From Streptomyces sp. NBC_01803 (lineage in GTDB: Bacteria > Actinomycetota > Actinomycetes > Streptomycetales > Streptomycetaceae): a stretch of 64,000 nucleotides of DNA. The notes below the pieces were generated by a model. That model was not told the origin of the DNA, did not search any database, and saw only the letters and a program-made list of their open reading frames with translations. The stretch lies in the NCBI RefSeq assembly GCF_035917415.1, contig NZ_CP109073.1, positions 2,577,501 through 2,641,500 on the forward strand. The letters run 5' to 3'. Position numbers and translations under genes: made by a program. Shown here one piece after another: positions 8,564-19,432 of this stretch (its first letter is position 1; every line of letters starts with the position of its first letter).

Positions 8564-8830
8564 TCACGCGCCGCGCCACCAGGCGAGCGGCCCGGCCGAA
8601 GCGGCGGCGCACAGCGCCAGGACGGCCGCCGCCACCGTTCCCGTGGTGCCCGAGAGCCGCAGCGATGCGAGTGTGATCAGGGTGGTCACGGCGGTGAGCG
8701 GGGGAGCGTCGGCGCGGCAGAGGTCATGGCCGGTGAGGGTGAGCGCCGCAAGCGGGCCGCCGCCGTTCGAGCCGCCGCCCTTCGGGGTGCGGGCTCGGCG
8801 GCGGGCGCGTAGCGTCGAAATACGAGCCAT
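8564..8830 (-). CDS. Possible small membrane protein
   Basis: 88 codons from ATG 8830. A basic Gly-rich N-terminus (MARISTLRARRRARTPK) is followed by two hydrophobic stretches (LTAVTTLITLASLRL; TVAAAVLALCAAASAGPLAWW). A GGAG lies about nine bases before the ATG. It is divergent from the membrane protein at 8862 with only 31 bp between. Family not recognised; could be a chance ORF. Confidence 0.4.
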   Translation of the reverse strand: MARISTLRARRRARTPKGGGSNGGGPLAALTLTGHDLCRADAPPLTAVTTLITLASLRLSGTTGTVAAAVLALCAAASAGPLAWWRGA

Positions 8831-8861
8831 CAGGTGACTCCACAACCGAGGGAGGCTCGTC

Positions 8862-9482
8862 ATGTGGCGCAACACGCTCAGCTTCGTGCTCGCCGCCATC
8901 GCCGCCGCGGCCGCGCTGGTCAGCGTTTTCTTCGACTGGTACGGCGCACGCGACGGCCGGCACTTCAAGTGGACCGAGCTGTTCACGGCGGACGGCGTCT
9001 CGGCCGAGAACGCCAGCCTGTTCGAGGGATTGTTCCTGCCCATGCTGATCGCCGCCGCGCTCGCGGTGGCCGGAATCCTGCTCCGATCGCGGCTGCTGAT
9101 GCTGCTCGGAGGGATCACCGCGCTGGGCATCACGATCCTGTGGATGGTGCGGCAGTACCAGGTGACCGACAGCCTCACCATCGGCGCCAACGGGCTGAAG
9201 TGGCCCGTCGCCGCCGCGCTGGGCTCGGGTCTGCTGATGCTGTTCGGCGCCGCCGGCATGGCGGGACGGCACGTGCGCGAGCACCGCGTACCCGCCGCCG
9301 AACCGCAGCCGCGTGCGTATCAGCGTTACGGCCGTGGCCCGGAGGCCGCCCAGCCGTACCCGGACGAGACCGGCCGGGTCCACCAGGGCCCGTGGCCGCG
9401 TGACACGGAGGCACCCGAGCCGCAGCCGGGCGAGCCGGAACACGAGACCGGCAGGCGAGGCCGCCGCCGCCACGCGGCCTGA
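8862..9482 (+). CDS. Four-helix membrane protein with hydrophilic C-terminal tail
   Basis: 206 residues, ATG 8862 after GGGAGG. Four hydrophobic segments: about 5-25 (LSFVLAAIAAAAALVSVFF), 58-76 (LPMLIAAALAVAGILL), 80-98 (LLMLLGGITALGITIL) and 115-135 (VAAALGSGLLMLFGAAG). They are followed by a 70-residue Pro/Glu/Arg-rich cytoplasmic tail that ends GRRGRRRHAA. No family or function recognised. It stands alone upstream of a repeat-rich stretch that separates it from convergent afsK. Confidence 0.75.
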   Translation: MWRNTLSFVLAAIAAAAALVSVFFDWYGARDGRHFKWTELFTADGVSAENASLFEGLFLPMLIAAALAVAGILLRSRLLMLLGGITALGITILWMVRQYQVTDSLTIGANGLKWPVAAALGSGLLMLFGAAGMAGRHVREHRVPAAEPQPRAYQRYGRGPEAAQPYPDETGRVHQGPWPRDTEAPEPQPGEPEHETGRRGRRRHAA

Positions 9483-9522
9483 GCGACCGGCCGCCCCGGC
9501 CCTTCCTGGGACCGGGGCGCCC

Positions 9523-9630
9523 GCGACCGTCCCGGCCGGACCGGTCCGGGACAGGACAGGACAGGACAGGACGGACCGCGACCGTCCCGGCCGGACCGGG
9601 ACAGGACGGGACGGGACGGGACGGGACAGG
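9523..9630. repeat. GGACA/GGACG pentanucleotide tandem repeats
   Basis: Five pentamers (four GGACA and one GGACG, 9549-9573) and six (GGACA, four GGACG, GGACA; 9599-9628). Each run is preceded by the same 18-base GCGACCGTCCCGGCCGGA (9523 and 9578). The gene-free stretch 9483-9865 holds only this and further GC-rich low-complexity sequence. Confidence 0.8.
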
Positions 9631-9865
9631 AAATCCCGGCGCGGGGGCCGTACGCGGCCGGGCACCCGGCGACGCGGGGACATCGGCCCGGCAGCACGAC
9701 GCAACCGGGCGGTCCGCCCAGCCGAACTGGTAGACCGGTAGCCCGGTAGACCGAAAGCGGGAACCCCGGACTCCGGGACACCGACGCCCGGCGCGTCGCG
9801 CCGAACCCCGCCCGGGGCTCCGCCCCGCCCACCCGGGCAGCGCTACCTGTCAGGGCTGGTCAGGG

Positions 9866-12313
<2,448 letters not shown>

Positions 12314-12484
12314 GTGCTGACACCTCCCCGTACGGGCGCTGCTTCTCCGCCCCCGAGCAGCATCTCATCACCAGACGGCGCGGCGGACCTTCAGGACGAT
12401 TCTTCCCCCCGCGACCGACAGTGGCGAACCCGGGTCTGGATTGAGCGAGATGTGCGGTATGCCCCGAGGCGCCTATCACAAGTC

Positions 12485-12519
12485 CATCCATTTGGATGCG
12501 ATCAAATCGCGCCTTGATC
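12485..12519 (+). promoter_or_regulatory. Two adjacent palindromes before the TetR gene
   Basis: CATCCA-TT-TGGATG (12485-12498) and GATCAA-N8-TTGATC (12500-12519) lie directly before TAAGCT (12529-12534), a leaderless -10 seven bases before the TetR start. Autoregulation by the TetR protein is the simplest reading. Confidence 0.4.
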
Positions 12520-12541
12520 ACCCGTCGATAAGCTGACTGGC

Positions 12542-13192
12542 ATGACAGGACAGGTAACGACCGTCGACGGCCGCGTCGCCGGGCGGCGCGGGCAGGCCAC
12601 GCGGCAGAAGCTGCTCGACTGCCTCGGAAAGATGCTGGGCACCTCGCCGTACCGCGACGTGAGAGTCATCGACGTGGCCCGTAAAGCAGGCACCTCACCT
12701 GCGACGTTTTATCAATACTTCCCGGATGTGGAAGCCGCCGTCCTGGAGATCGCCGAGGGGACCGTCCGGGAGAGCGCCGAGCTCTCCGCGCTGGTCGCCG
12801 GGCGCTCCTGGGCGGGGAAGGCGGGGCGGCAGACCGCCGAGGAGCTGGTCGACGGCTTCCTCGCGTTCTGGCGGAAACACGACGCCATCCTGCGCGTGAT
12901 CGACCTCGGCGCGGCCGAGGGCGACCGGCGGTTCGTGCGGATGCGGACGCGCGTGCAGGGCGCGGTGGTGAAGCCGCTGGCCGAGGCCATCGAGAGCCTC
13001 CGGAGCAAGGGCCGGGCGGCCAACGAGGAGGTCACCCCGGCCGCGCTGGCGGGCTCCCTGGTCACCATGCTGGCGGCGGTCTCGGCGCAGCCGAAGAGCC
13101 TGCAGGCGCTGGGCGCCAAGCAGGCCGAGCTGAAGCCGACGCTGGCGCTGCTGGTGCATCTGGGCGTCACCGGCCGCAAGCCCGCGAAGTAA
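12542..13192 (+). CDS. TetR-family transcriptional regulator
   Basis: 216 residues. The N-terminal helix-turn-helix is clear: RQKLLDCLGKMLGTSPYRDVRVIDVARKAGTSP... then ATFYQYFPDVEAAVLEI (residues 20-75), the usual TetR F-Y-x-Y-F signature. The C-terminal ligand-binding part is helical (ELVDGFLAFWRKHDAILRVIDL) with no recognisable ligand family. A transcript starting at the ATG is suggested by TAAGCT seven bases upstream. In the S. coelicolor chromosome TetR genes also adjoin afsK (recalled), which supports conserved position. Target genes unknown; the gene itself and divergent afsK are candidates. Confidence 0.88.
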   Translation: MTGQVTTVDGRVAGRRGQATRQKLLDCLGKMLGTSPYRDVRVIDVARKAGTSPATFYQYFPDVEAAVLEIAEGTVRESAELSALVAGRSWAGKAGRQTAEELVDGFLAFWRKHDAILRVIDLGAAEGDRRFVRMRTRVQGAVVKPLAEAIESLRSKGRAANEEVTPAALAGSLVTMLAAVSAQPKSLQALGAKQAELKPTLALLVHLGVTGRKPAK

Positions 13193-13292
13193 CAGGACGG
13201 GCGCCGCCGCCCGGTTCCTGTCCCTGGCACGGCGCGCGCTCCGTCGCGTTCACGACCCGCCACCCTCTGTGAGGGAGGCGGGTCGTCTGCGT

Positions 13293-14453
13293 ATGCTCAT
13301 GGACATGCCTACGTCCCCTGTACACGTCATCGGGGCCGGTCCGGCCGGGCTCGCCGTCGCCGCTTCGCTCGCGCGCCGGGGGGTCCGGGCCGTCGTGGTG
13401 GAGAAGTCCAGTGATGTGGGGGCGTCCTGGCGCGCGCACTACGACCGGCTGCGGCTGCACACCACCCGCCGCTGGTCCTCGCTGCCCGGACTGCCGATCC
13501 CGAGGTCGGCCGGACGCTGGGTGCGTCGGGACGACTTCGTGCGCTACCTGGAGACCTACGCGCGGCACCACCGAATCGATCTGGCCGCCGGGGTCGAGGT
13601 GTTCGGCGTCGAGCGGCCTGAACCGGGGACCGGCGACTGGCTGTTGCACGCGACCGGCGGGCGCCGGCTGCGCGCCGCCGCCGTCGTGGTGGCGACCGGC
13701 CACACGCCGAAGCTGCCGGACTGGCCCGGCCTGGACGACTACGCGGGCGAGCTGCTGCACGCGAGCGCGTACCGCACCCCCGAGCCGTTCCGGGGCCGGG
13801 ACGTGCTGGTCGTCGGCAGCGGCAACAGCGGCGCCGAGATAGCCGCGGACCTGGCGTCCGGTGGTGCCGGGCGGGTGCGGCTGGCGGTGCGGACCGCGCC
13901 GCACATCCTGCGGCGCGCGACGCTGGGCTGGCCCACGCAGGCCAACGCGATCCTGTGCCGCGGACTGCCGGTCGTCCTGACGGACCGGCTGATCCGGCTC
14001 GGTGCGCGGCAGCTGCCCAACCTGGCCCGGTACGGCCTGCCCCGGCCGGAGCAGGGACTGTACTCGCGGGCCCGCGAGGGGTCGATCCCGGTGCTGGATG
14101 CGGGACTTGTCCGCGCGGTGCGCCGCGGCCTGGTCCAACCCGTCGCCGCGGTCGAGTCGTTCGACGGCTGCAAGGTGGTGCTGGCGAACGGCGAGACCAT
14201 CGGTCCCGATGTCGTCATAGCGGCCACCGGCTACCGCAGCGGGCTCGGCCCGCTCGTCGGCTATCTCGGGGTGCTGGACGGCGACGGCCGTCCGCTGGTG
14301 CACGGCGCCGAGACCCATCCGGCCGCCGCCGGGCTGTACTTCATCGGCTACACGAATCCGATCAGCGGCAACCTGCGCGAACTGGCGCGCGACGCCCCGA
14401 AGATCGCCGCCGCCATCGCCCAACGGCACGCCGTCGGCGGTCGGAGGCCATGA
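13293..14453 (+). CDS. Flavin-containing monooxygenase-like oxidoreductase
   Basis: 386 residues from ATG 13293. Two in-frame ATGs follow at 13299 and 13305, and a GTG lies at 13269. FAD-binding VIGAGPAGLAVA starts near residue 10 and a second dinucleotide motif VVGSGNSGAEIA for NADPH near residue 172. Between them YAGELLHASAYR resembles the FxGxxxH monooxygenase fingerprint, with Tyr for Phe. Late motif VIAATGYRSGL is typical of flavin monooxygenases. It belongs to the short FMO/YUCCA-like bacterial group; substrate unknown. It is preceded by GGAGG and ends before a bidirectional hairpin. Confidence 0.85.
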   Translation: MLMDMPTSPVHVIGAGPAGLAVAASLARRGVRAVVVEKSSDVGASWRAHYDRLRLHTTRRWSSLPGLPIPRSAGRWVRRDDFVRYLETYARHHRIDLAAGVEVFGVERPEPGTGDWLLHATGGRRLRAAAVVVATGHTPKLPDWPGLDDYAGELLHASAYRTPEPFRGRDVLVVGSGNSGAEIAADLASGGAGRVRLAVRTAPHILRRATLGWPTQANAILCRGLPVVLTDRLIRLGARQLPNLARYGLPRPEQGLYSRAREGSIPVLDAGLVRAVRRGLVQPVAAVESFDGCKVVLANGETIGPDVVIAATGYRSGLGPLVGYLGVLDGDGRPLVHGAETHPAAAGLYFIGYTNPISGNLRELARDAPKIAAAIAQRHAVGGRRP

Positions 14454-14485
14454 TCCGAAACGAGCGATCGTCGTCCGAAGGGACA

Positions 14486-14507
14486 CCCCTCCCCATAAGG
14501 GGAGGGG
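14486..14507. terminator. Perfect 9-bp hairpin, bidirectional terminator candidate
   Basis: CCCCTCCCC (14486-14494), loop ATAA, GGGGAGGGG (14499-14507). It lies between the convergent monooxygenase and RsbW-like genes. No T-tract. Confidence 0.5.
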
Positions 14508-14659
14508 GCCCGGCAGGGTGATCCGCACTCGCCGAGCACGCCCGCCACGGGGGCGGGGCCTCGACGTCCCCTCGCAGCGCATCACCCCATCCCGCCCAAC
14601 CCGGCCTCCAACGGACTGAGCGGAATCCTCTCTCTAGGTGATCAGATAGGCACGGAACG

Positions 14660-15145
14660 TCAATAGCCGGCCGGAACTCTTCTGCCCGGCTCCGACGGCT
14701 CTGAAGCCTCTTCACCCCTGGGCGAACCGGCCGGCGAGCAATCGAGCTCGCACCAGACCCGCTTGCCCTGCTCCTCGCGCTGCCAGCCCCAGCGGTCGGC
14801 GAGCACCTCCACCAACTCCAGTCCGCGCCCGCCGGTGTCCTCGCCCTCGGCATGTCTGGGCCGGGGCGCGCGGCTGCTGTCGTCCACCACCTCCAGCCGG
14901 ACCGGCACGTCCCGCCCGGCCGCCACCCGTCGGACGGCCAGCCGCAGCACGGCCGGACGGCCCGTGTGCACCACCGCGTTCGTCACCAGCTCGGAGACGA
15001 GCAGCACCAACGTGTCCGTCTGCGACTCGTCAGGACGGGCCGGACAGGGCTGCCCCCTCCCGAGCTGCGCCCGAACCCACCGCCGGGCACGGCCCACTTC
15101 CGAGGGCTCGGGGGCGACATCCAACTGCTTTTCCAGCTCCTGCAC
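14660..15145 (-). CDS. RsbW-like ATP-binding regulator (HATPase, anti-sigma type)
   Basis: 161 residues with a GHKL ATPase fold: N-box LLVSELVTNAVVHT (about 50-63), G1 LEVVDDSSRAPRPR (about 84-97), G2 DTGGRGLELVEVLADRWG (about 103-120). This is the Streptomyces single-domain family related to RsbW/SpoIIAB anti-sigma kinases. The C-terminus is a short Glu/Ser/Pro-rich tail. A STAS-domain antagonist gene lies 185 bp upstream on the same strand, so the two may be partners, but many such kinases pair with distant proteins. Start ATG 15145. Confidence 0.85.
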   Translation of the reverse strand: MQELEKQLDVAPEPSEVGRARRWVRAQLGRGQPCPARPDESQTDTLVLLVSELVTNAVVHTGRPAVLRLAVRRVAAGRDVPVRLEVVDDSSRAPRPRHAEGEDTGGRGLELVEVLADRWGWQREEQGKRVWCELDCSPAGSPRGEEASEPSEPGRRVPAGY

Positions 15146-15330
15146 CGTTCACACCATCCGAACCGGGCGGACAAATCCCCTCACACCGAGCACAATCTCG
15201 GTGGGGGCCAGCATGATTGACGGGCGAGTCGGACAACAAGTGCTTCAGGAATATTCCGGCGCAAAGGAGTAAGCGCACGCTGACCTGTGCGAACGCCGAG
15301 CGGCTCACTCGAACATTACTTAGGCAGGGC

Positions 15331-15705
15331 TCAGGCGGACAGCGGCGTCCCGGCGCCGCCCGCGGCCGACTCAAGGTCGGGATAGCAGTCGAACAGCCGC
15401 CGCACACCGAGCGCGGCCAGCACCCGGTTGACGTGCGAGCCGTCCTCCGCGCCGCGCGCGGGCAGGATCAGCCGGAGCTCTCCGGCGCACGAGCGCATCA
15501 ACCGGCGCGCGGCCACGAGGACTCCGACCCCGCTGGAGTCGCAGAACATCACCTCGGACAGATCGAGCACGACCTGCCTGCGGCCGTCCGCGACCGCGTC
15601 GTGCACCTGATGGCGGACGGCCGGCGAGGTCGCCAGGTCCAGCTCACCGACGACCCGCAGGACGGCCCACTCCCCTCGCTGCTCTCCGTGCACCCTCAAC
15701 GCCAC
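15331..15705 (-). CDS. STAS-domain anti-sigma factor antagonist
   Basis: 124 residues covering one STAS domain: VLRVVGELDLATSPAVRHQV (about 15-34), VVLDLSEVMFCDSSGVGVLVAA (about 45-66). The phosphorylatable serine lies in the D-S-S-G of the second motif, as in SpoIIAA/RsbV. The start is GTG 15705, with GGG about ten bases upstream. Upstream in the same frame there are two in-frame TGA codons inside a trinucleotide repeat, so an older, longer N-terminus is conceivable. Probable partner: the RsbW-like protein downstream. Confidence 0.85.
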   Translation of the reverse strand: MALRVHGEQRGEWAVLRVVGELDLATSPAVRHQVHDAVADGRRQVVLDLSEVMFCDSSGVGVLVAARRLMRSCAGELRLILPARGAEDGSHVNRVLAALGVRRLFDCYPDLESAAGGAGTPLSA

Positions 15706-15893
15706 GTCGCTGGGACCCTTCTGCCGTCGTCGTTGTCGTTGTTGTCGTCGTTGTTGTCGTCGTCGTTGTTGTCATTGTTGTCATTGTTGTCGCTGATCTG
15801 TCGACTTCGTGCGCTCTGTTGTCCGCCGGTGCTCACTCTCCGCCGGAAAAACCGCTTCTCTCCGAGCGACCTGCCCACTTTCCTCGTCGCCAC
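15696..15893 (-). CDS. Possible Asn/Asp-repeat ORF upstream of the STAS gene
   Basis: 65 codons from GTG 15893, preceded by GGAGAGG at good distance. The first 32 residues are basic (MATRKVGRSLGEKRFFRRR). Then come 22 residues of only Asn and Asp, encoded by the GAC/AAC trinucleotide array. The ORF overlaps the STAS start by 10 bp. Repeat-encoded protein and no recognised family; may be chance. Confidence 0.25.
   Translation of the reverse strand: MATRKVGRSLGEKRFFRRRVSTGGQQSARSRQISDNNDNNDNNDDDNNDDNNDNDDGRRVPATWR
15726..15791. repeat. GTC/GTT trinucleotide array
   Basis: Twenty-two consecutive triplets, GTC, GTT or ATT-type on the + strand (GAC/AAC/AAT on the minus). This is markedly less GC-rich than its surroundings. 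Apart from the doubtful ORF it overlaps, the 15706-16044 stretch holds no other feature I recognise. Confidence 0.85.
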
Positions 15894-16044
15894 GCATCAC
15901 CTCTCCTCAGGCGCGCCCGGTCGCGTTCCGGGGGCGCAATCACCACACGGGGCGCGCACGAACGGCGCCGCGCACTACATTTGACGCTACGCACGGGGCC
16001 GAAGGTTGTCGCAAGGCGGGCGGGGAGCGGGAATTGGGGGCCTG

Positions 16045-16590
16045 ATGGCGCACGAGACACCGCCGTGCTGGGACCGGAGCACGGCTCAGCGGCTTGAGCG
16101 CGGAGAGGCCGCCGCGCTCGCCGAGCTGTACGACCGTTTCGCGTCGCTGGTCTACGGCATCGCCCAGCGGGTGCTCAACGACGAGAACGCCACCGCGCGG
16201 GTGACCCGCGAGGTGTTCGCCGTCATCTGGGAATCGCCGCGGGACTTCGCCCCGGACACCGGACCGATGCGCTCCTGGATCGCCGGCCTCGCCCACCGGC
16301 TCGCCGTCCAGCGGCTGCGCGCCGACCTCGACGGCCGGGCGAGCGCGGCCGAACGGGCGGAGGCGGCCGAGCAGGCGCGTGCGGCGTCCACGGCCGCCAG
16401 GGCCGACTACATCGTCACCGCGATGCCCGCGCCGCTGCGCGAGGCGCTCGAACTCACCCGGTTCCAGCGGCGGGACTACCGGCGGATGGCGAAACGGCTC
16501 GGCATCACCGAGGCGGAGGCCCGCCGCCGACTGCGCCTGGGTCTGCAACTGCTGTCCACCGCCACCCAGTACGACGCGGAGGACCTGTGA
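16045..16590 (+). CDS. ECF-like RNA polymerase sigma factor
   Basis: 181 residues from ATG 16045, chosen over upstream GTG codons because GGGGG lies four bases before it and sigma homology starts at once. Region 2 is seen in AALAELYDRFASLVYGIAQRVLND...ATRVTREVFAVIWESP (residues 18-65), and region 4 in PAPLREALELTRFQRRDYRRMAKRLGITEAEARRRLRLGLQ (about 130-170). The region 2 core is divergent (REVFAVIWESPRDF where most ECF have a D-x-F-Q-E-x-F pattern). It overlaps the next gene by four bases (GTGA), so it is co-translated with its probable anti-sigma factor. Confidence 0.85.
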   Translation: MAHETPPCWDRSTAQRLERGEAAALAELYDRFASLVYGIAQRVLNDENATARVTREVFAVIWESPRDFAPDTGPMRSWIAGLAHRLAVQRLRADLDGRASAAERAEAAEQARAASTAARADYIVTAMPAPLREALELTRFQRRDYRRMAKRLGITEAEARRRLRLGLQLLSTATQYDAEDL

Positions 16591-17969
16591 CCACGCCGCA
16601 CGCGCACGACGGATGGGGACCGGATGACCCCGGTCCCCATCACGCTCGCGGTCCCGGTTCCGGCCCCGAGGACCGGACGCCGGACGTTCCCGGTCCGGAC
16701 GGGACGCGTTCCGGTGGCGATCCACGTGTGCCGCGCCCCCGGAACAGGTTCACGCACTTCGTGGAGTCGTTCGCGCGGGCGGGCCTGCCGCCGCCGGGCG
16801 CGGAGGACACCGCGACGGCCCCCACCCGGCAGCCGGAGGCGAGCGAGCCGATGTCCACCCACCACGACCTCATGTCCCTGCTCGGCGCCTGGGCGCTGTC
16901 GGCCTGCTCCCCCGAGGAGGCTGAGCGCGTCGAGGCCCATCTCACCGACTGCGGCCGGTGCGCCGAGGAGGCGCTGCGGCTACGCGAGGCCGTCACCTTC
17001 CTCGAACCGCAGCGCAGCCTCGATCTCGACCCCCGGCTGCGGGTGCGCGTGCTGGAGGGCTGCCTCACCCGCCGCCCCGCCGCGGTGCCGGTGCCGCCCT
17101 GGGCCGCGCCGCTCGACGCGGAGGCCGCCCGCCTGGACGCGCTGCTGAACGACATGGCCGAGGACGAGTGGCGCGCGACCGTCGAGCTGCGCTGGTTCGA
17201 GGACGACCGGTGGCACGTCCGGGCGACGACGGTGGCCGGTGTGCTGGACCACCTGCTGGCCGTGGACGGGCTGCTGGCCAGGACGGTCGGCCTGCCGGAC
17301 CCGCTCGCCGGTGACGGCGATGACGACGGGCCCGTTCCCGGTCCGCTTCCCGTTCCCGTTCCCGGTCACGACCCGGTCGCCCGCACCCTGGCCCGCTGGC
17401 GCGCGGCTCCCGAGCCGCGCGCCGAGCCGCGCGCCCCCTGGCTGCCGTGGCGGGAGCAGACCCGCGCGCTGGTACGCGCGGCGGCCGGGCGGCGCGAGAC
17501 GGCCCTCCCCGACGACTACCTGGGCCGGGCGTTCGCCTGCTGGGTGCACGCCGGGGACATCGCGGCGGCCGTCGAATATCCGTACGGGCCGCCGTACGGC
17601 GCCCACCTGCGGCTGCTGGTCGATCTGGCCGCGCGGCGGCTGCCCGGCAGCATCGCCGGACGGCGGCGGGCCGGGCTCGCCACCTCGCCCGGGCGGCTGA
17701 CGACGGCCGGCGCGACGGGCCGCACGATCCATCTGGAGGTGGAGGGCGCGGGCGGCGGCCACTGGTACATACCGCTCGACTCGCCGACCGCCGCCGTCGC
17801 CCGCACCGAGACGCGGAGCGCGGTGGCCCATGTGGCGCTGGACGACGTGGTCTTCTGCCAGCTCGCCGCGGGTCGAATAACCCCGGAGGAGGCGGCCTCG
17901 GGCGGCGAGGGCGATCCCGCGGTGATAAGGGATGTGCTCTTCGCGGCGGCGGCCCTCTCCCGGCTGTGA
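16587..17969 (+). CDS. Zinc-finger anti-sigma factor with maleylpyruvate isomerase-like domain
   Basis: 460 residues starting at GTG 16587, overlapping the sigma gene stop. The first about 90 residues are Gly/Pro/Asp-rich. A zinc-binding anti-sigma motif follows: LLGAWALSACSPEEAERVEAHLTDCGRC style H-x3-C-x2-C near residues 118-125. The C-terminal half resembles the mycothiol-dependent maleylpyruvate isomerase (MDMPI/DinB) fold (EWRATVELRWFEDDRW... VAGVLDHLLAVDGLLA; DDYLGRAFACWVHAGDIAAAVEYPYG). The zinc finger should hold the sigma factor. Role of the second domain is unknown; a thiol sensor is inference. No membrane segment is seen, so the pair probably senses a cytoplasmic signal. Confidence 0.82.
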   Translation: MTTPHAHDGWGPDDPGPHHARGPGSGPEDRTPDVPGPDGTRSGGDPRVPRPRNRFTHFVESFARAGLPPPGAEDTATAPTRQPEASEPMSTHHDLMSLLGAWALSACSPEEAERVEAHLTDCGRCAEEALRLREAVTFLEPQRSLDLDPRLRVRVLEGCLTRRPAAVPVPPWAAPLDAEAARLDALLNDMAEDEWRATVELRWFEDDRWHVRATTVAGVLDHLLAVDGLLARTVGLPDPLAGDGDDDGPVPGPLPVPVPGHDPVARTLARWRAAPEPRAEPRAPWLPWREQTRALVRAAAGRRETALPDDYLGRAFACWVHAGDIAAAVEYPYGPPYGAHLRLLVDLAARRLPGSIAGRRRAGLATSPGRLTTAGATGRTIHLEVEGAGGGHWYIPLDSPTAAVARTETRSAVAHVALDDVVFCQLAAGRITPEEAASGGEGDPAVIRDVLFAAAALSRL

Positions 17970-18033
17970 TCCCGGGCCCCGTGCCGGGCCCCGTGCCGAG
18001 CCCCGTGCCGGGCTCTCGCCGGCCCTGCCGGGC

Positions 18034-18906
18034 TCAGGCGAAGATGACGGTGCGGCGCCCGTTGAGGAGCACCCGGCGCTCGCTGTGCCACTTCACCGCA
18101 CGGGCCAACGCCTGGCACTCGACGTCACGGCCGACCGCCACCAGCTGCTGCGGGGTCAGCTCGTGCCCGACCCGCTCCACCTCCTGCTCGATGATCGGGC
18201 CCTCGTCCAGCTCGGCCGTCACATAGTGCGCCGTCGCCCCGATGACCTTCACGCCCCGCGCGTGCGCCTGGTGGTAGGGGCGCGCGCCCTTGAAGCTCGG
18301 CAGGAAGGAGTGGTGGATGTTGATGATCCGGCCCGGCAGCCGCTTGCACAGATCGTCCGAGATGACCTGCATGTAGCGGGCCAGCACCACGAGCTCGACC
18401 TCCTCGTCCTCGACGATCCGCAGCAGCCGCGCCTCGGCCTCCGCCTTGGTGTCGGCGGTGACCGGGATGTGGTGGAACGGGATGCCGTACGACGCGGACA
18501 GCTCGGCGAAGTCGGTGTGGTTGGAGACGACGGCCGCGACCTCGACCGGCAGCGCGCCGATCCGGGAGCGGAAGAGGAGGTCGTTGAGGCAGTGGCCGAA
18601 CTTGCTGACCATCAGCAGAACGCGCGTCTTCCGGTCGGCCGGGTGAAGCTGCCAGTCCATCTGGAAGGTGTCCCCGATGGCCGCGAAGCTGGCCCGCAGC
18701 TTCTCCAGGGTGACCGGCTCGACGGCCGAGAAGTGCACCCGCATGAAGAAGAGTCCGGTGTCGCGATCGCCGAACTGCTGGCTGTCCACGATGTTGCAGC
18801 CGGTCATGAAGAGGAAGCTGGAGACCGCGTGCACGATTCCGGGCTTGTCCGGGCAGGACAGGGTCAGCACGTAGTCGTCGGTCTGGGCGGACTGCTCGGG
18901 GGTCAT
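18034..18906 (-). CDS. purU: Formyltetrahydrofolate deformylase
   Basis: 290 residues. N-terminal ACT domain (YVLTLSCPDKPGIVHAVSSFL, residues 12-32) and C-terminal formyltransferase-like hydrolase domain with NIHHSFLPSFKGARPYHQA (catalytic His) and GATAHYVTAELDEGPIIEQ. It hydrolyses 10-formyl-THF to formate and THF, balancing one-carbon units and supplying formate for PurT. Full length. It stands alone, ATG 18906, with a short gap to the gene behind it. Preceding repeats of GCCCCGTGCC (17975-18010) lie after its stop. Confidence 0.93.
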   Translation of the reverse strand: MTPEQSAQTDDYVLTLSCPDKPGIVHAVSSFLFMTGCNIVDSQQFGDRDTGLFFMRVHFSAVEPVTLEKLRASFAAIGDTFQMDWQLHPADRKTRVLLMVSKFGHCLNDLLFRSRIGALPVEVAAVVSNHTDFAELSASYGIPFHHIPVTADTKAEAEARLLRIVEDEEVELVVLARYMQVISDDLCKRLPGRIINIHHSFLPSFKGARPYHQAHARGVKVIGATAHYVTAELDEGPIIEQEVERVGHELTPQQLVAVGRDVECQALARAVKWHSERRVLLNGRRTVIFA

Positions 18907-18931
18907 GGTGCTCTAGGGTGGCACATCCCCG

Positions 18932-19432
18932 TCAGATCGTGTGCAGCGCCGCAGCCAGCTCGTCCAGGGTGCGCGGGCGGGTGTCAGGGTCGTCACCGTC
19001 GTTGAACGCGAGCCGGGTGTGCGCCTCGCGCGCCGCGCGGACGGCCTCCGGCCAGCCGTGGTGCTGGAGGTAGGCGGTGACGGGCGCGTCGGCGCCGACC
19101 TGGTGCATGATCCGCAGCACCCGCAGCACGACGACGTCCACCAGGGCCGCCTCCTGGCTGTCCCGGAAGACGGTCCCGACGTACTTCTCGGCCGACCAGT
19201 TGTCCAGCCAGGTGTCCTCGACCAGGCGGTAGACGGCGTCGGTCACGTCCCCGTAGCCGGGCGCACCGGCCGCCCAGCAGTTCTGATGGAACGCGGGATC
19301 GGAGAGCATGTGCAGGGCCGAGCGCACGTTGGCTCGCCAGCGCCACCAGGGCATGTCGTTGAGCGGCATGCCTGCCATGGTGGAGGACCGGCGGGTCTGA
19401 CGGGAAGGGGTACCGGGCATCTCCGCCGTCAC
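18932..19432 (-). CDS. Conserved hypothetical protein, coupled to upstream gene
   Basis: 166 residues. The GTG at 19432 overlaps the stop of the proline-rich membrane protein gene (GTGA), so translation is coupled. An internal ATG at 19420 is the alternative. The sequence is rich in aromatic residues and has no signal peptide: MPWWRWRANVRSALHMLSD, WAAGAPGYGDVTDAVYRLVEDTWLDNWS, VVVLRVLRIMHQVGADAPVTAYLQHHGW. It looks like a compact helical cytoplasmic protein. Family not recognised. Its tight linkage suggests that it works with the membrane protein. Confidence 0.75.
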   Translation of the reverse strand: MTAEMPGTPSRQTRRSSTMAGMPLNDMPWWRWRANVRSALHMLSDPAFHQNCWAAGAPGYGDVTDAVYRLVEDTWLDNWSAEKYVGTVFRDSQEAALVDVVVLRVLRIMHQVGADAPVTAYLQHHGWPEAVRAAREAHTRLAFNDGDDPDTRPRTLDELAAALHTI

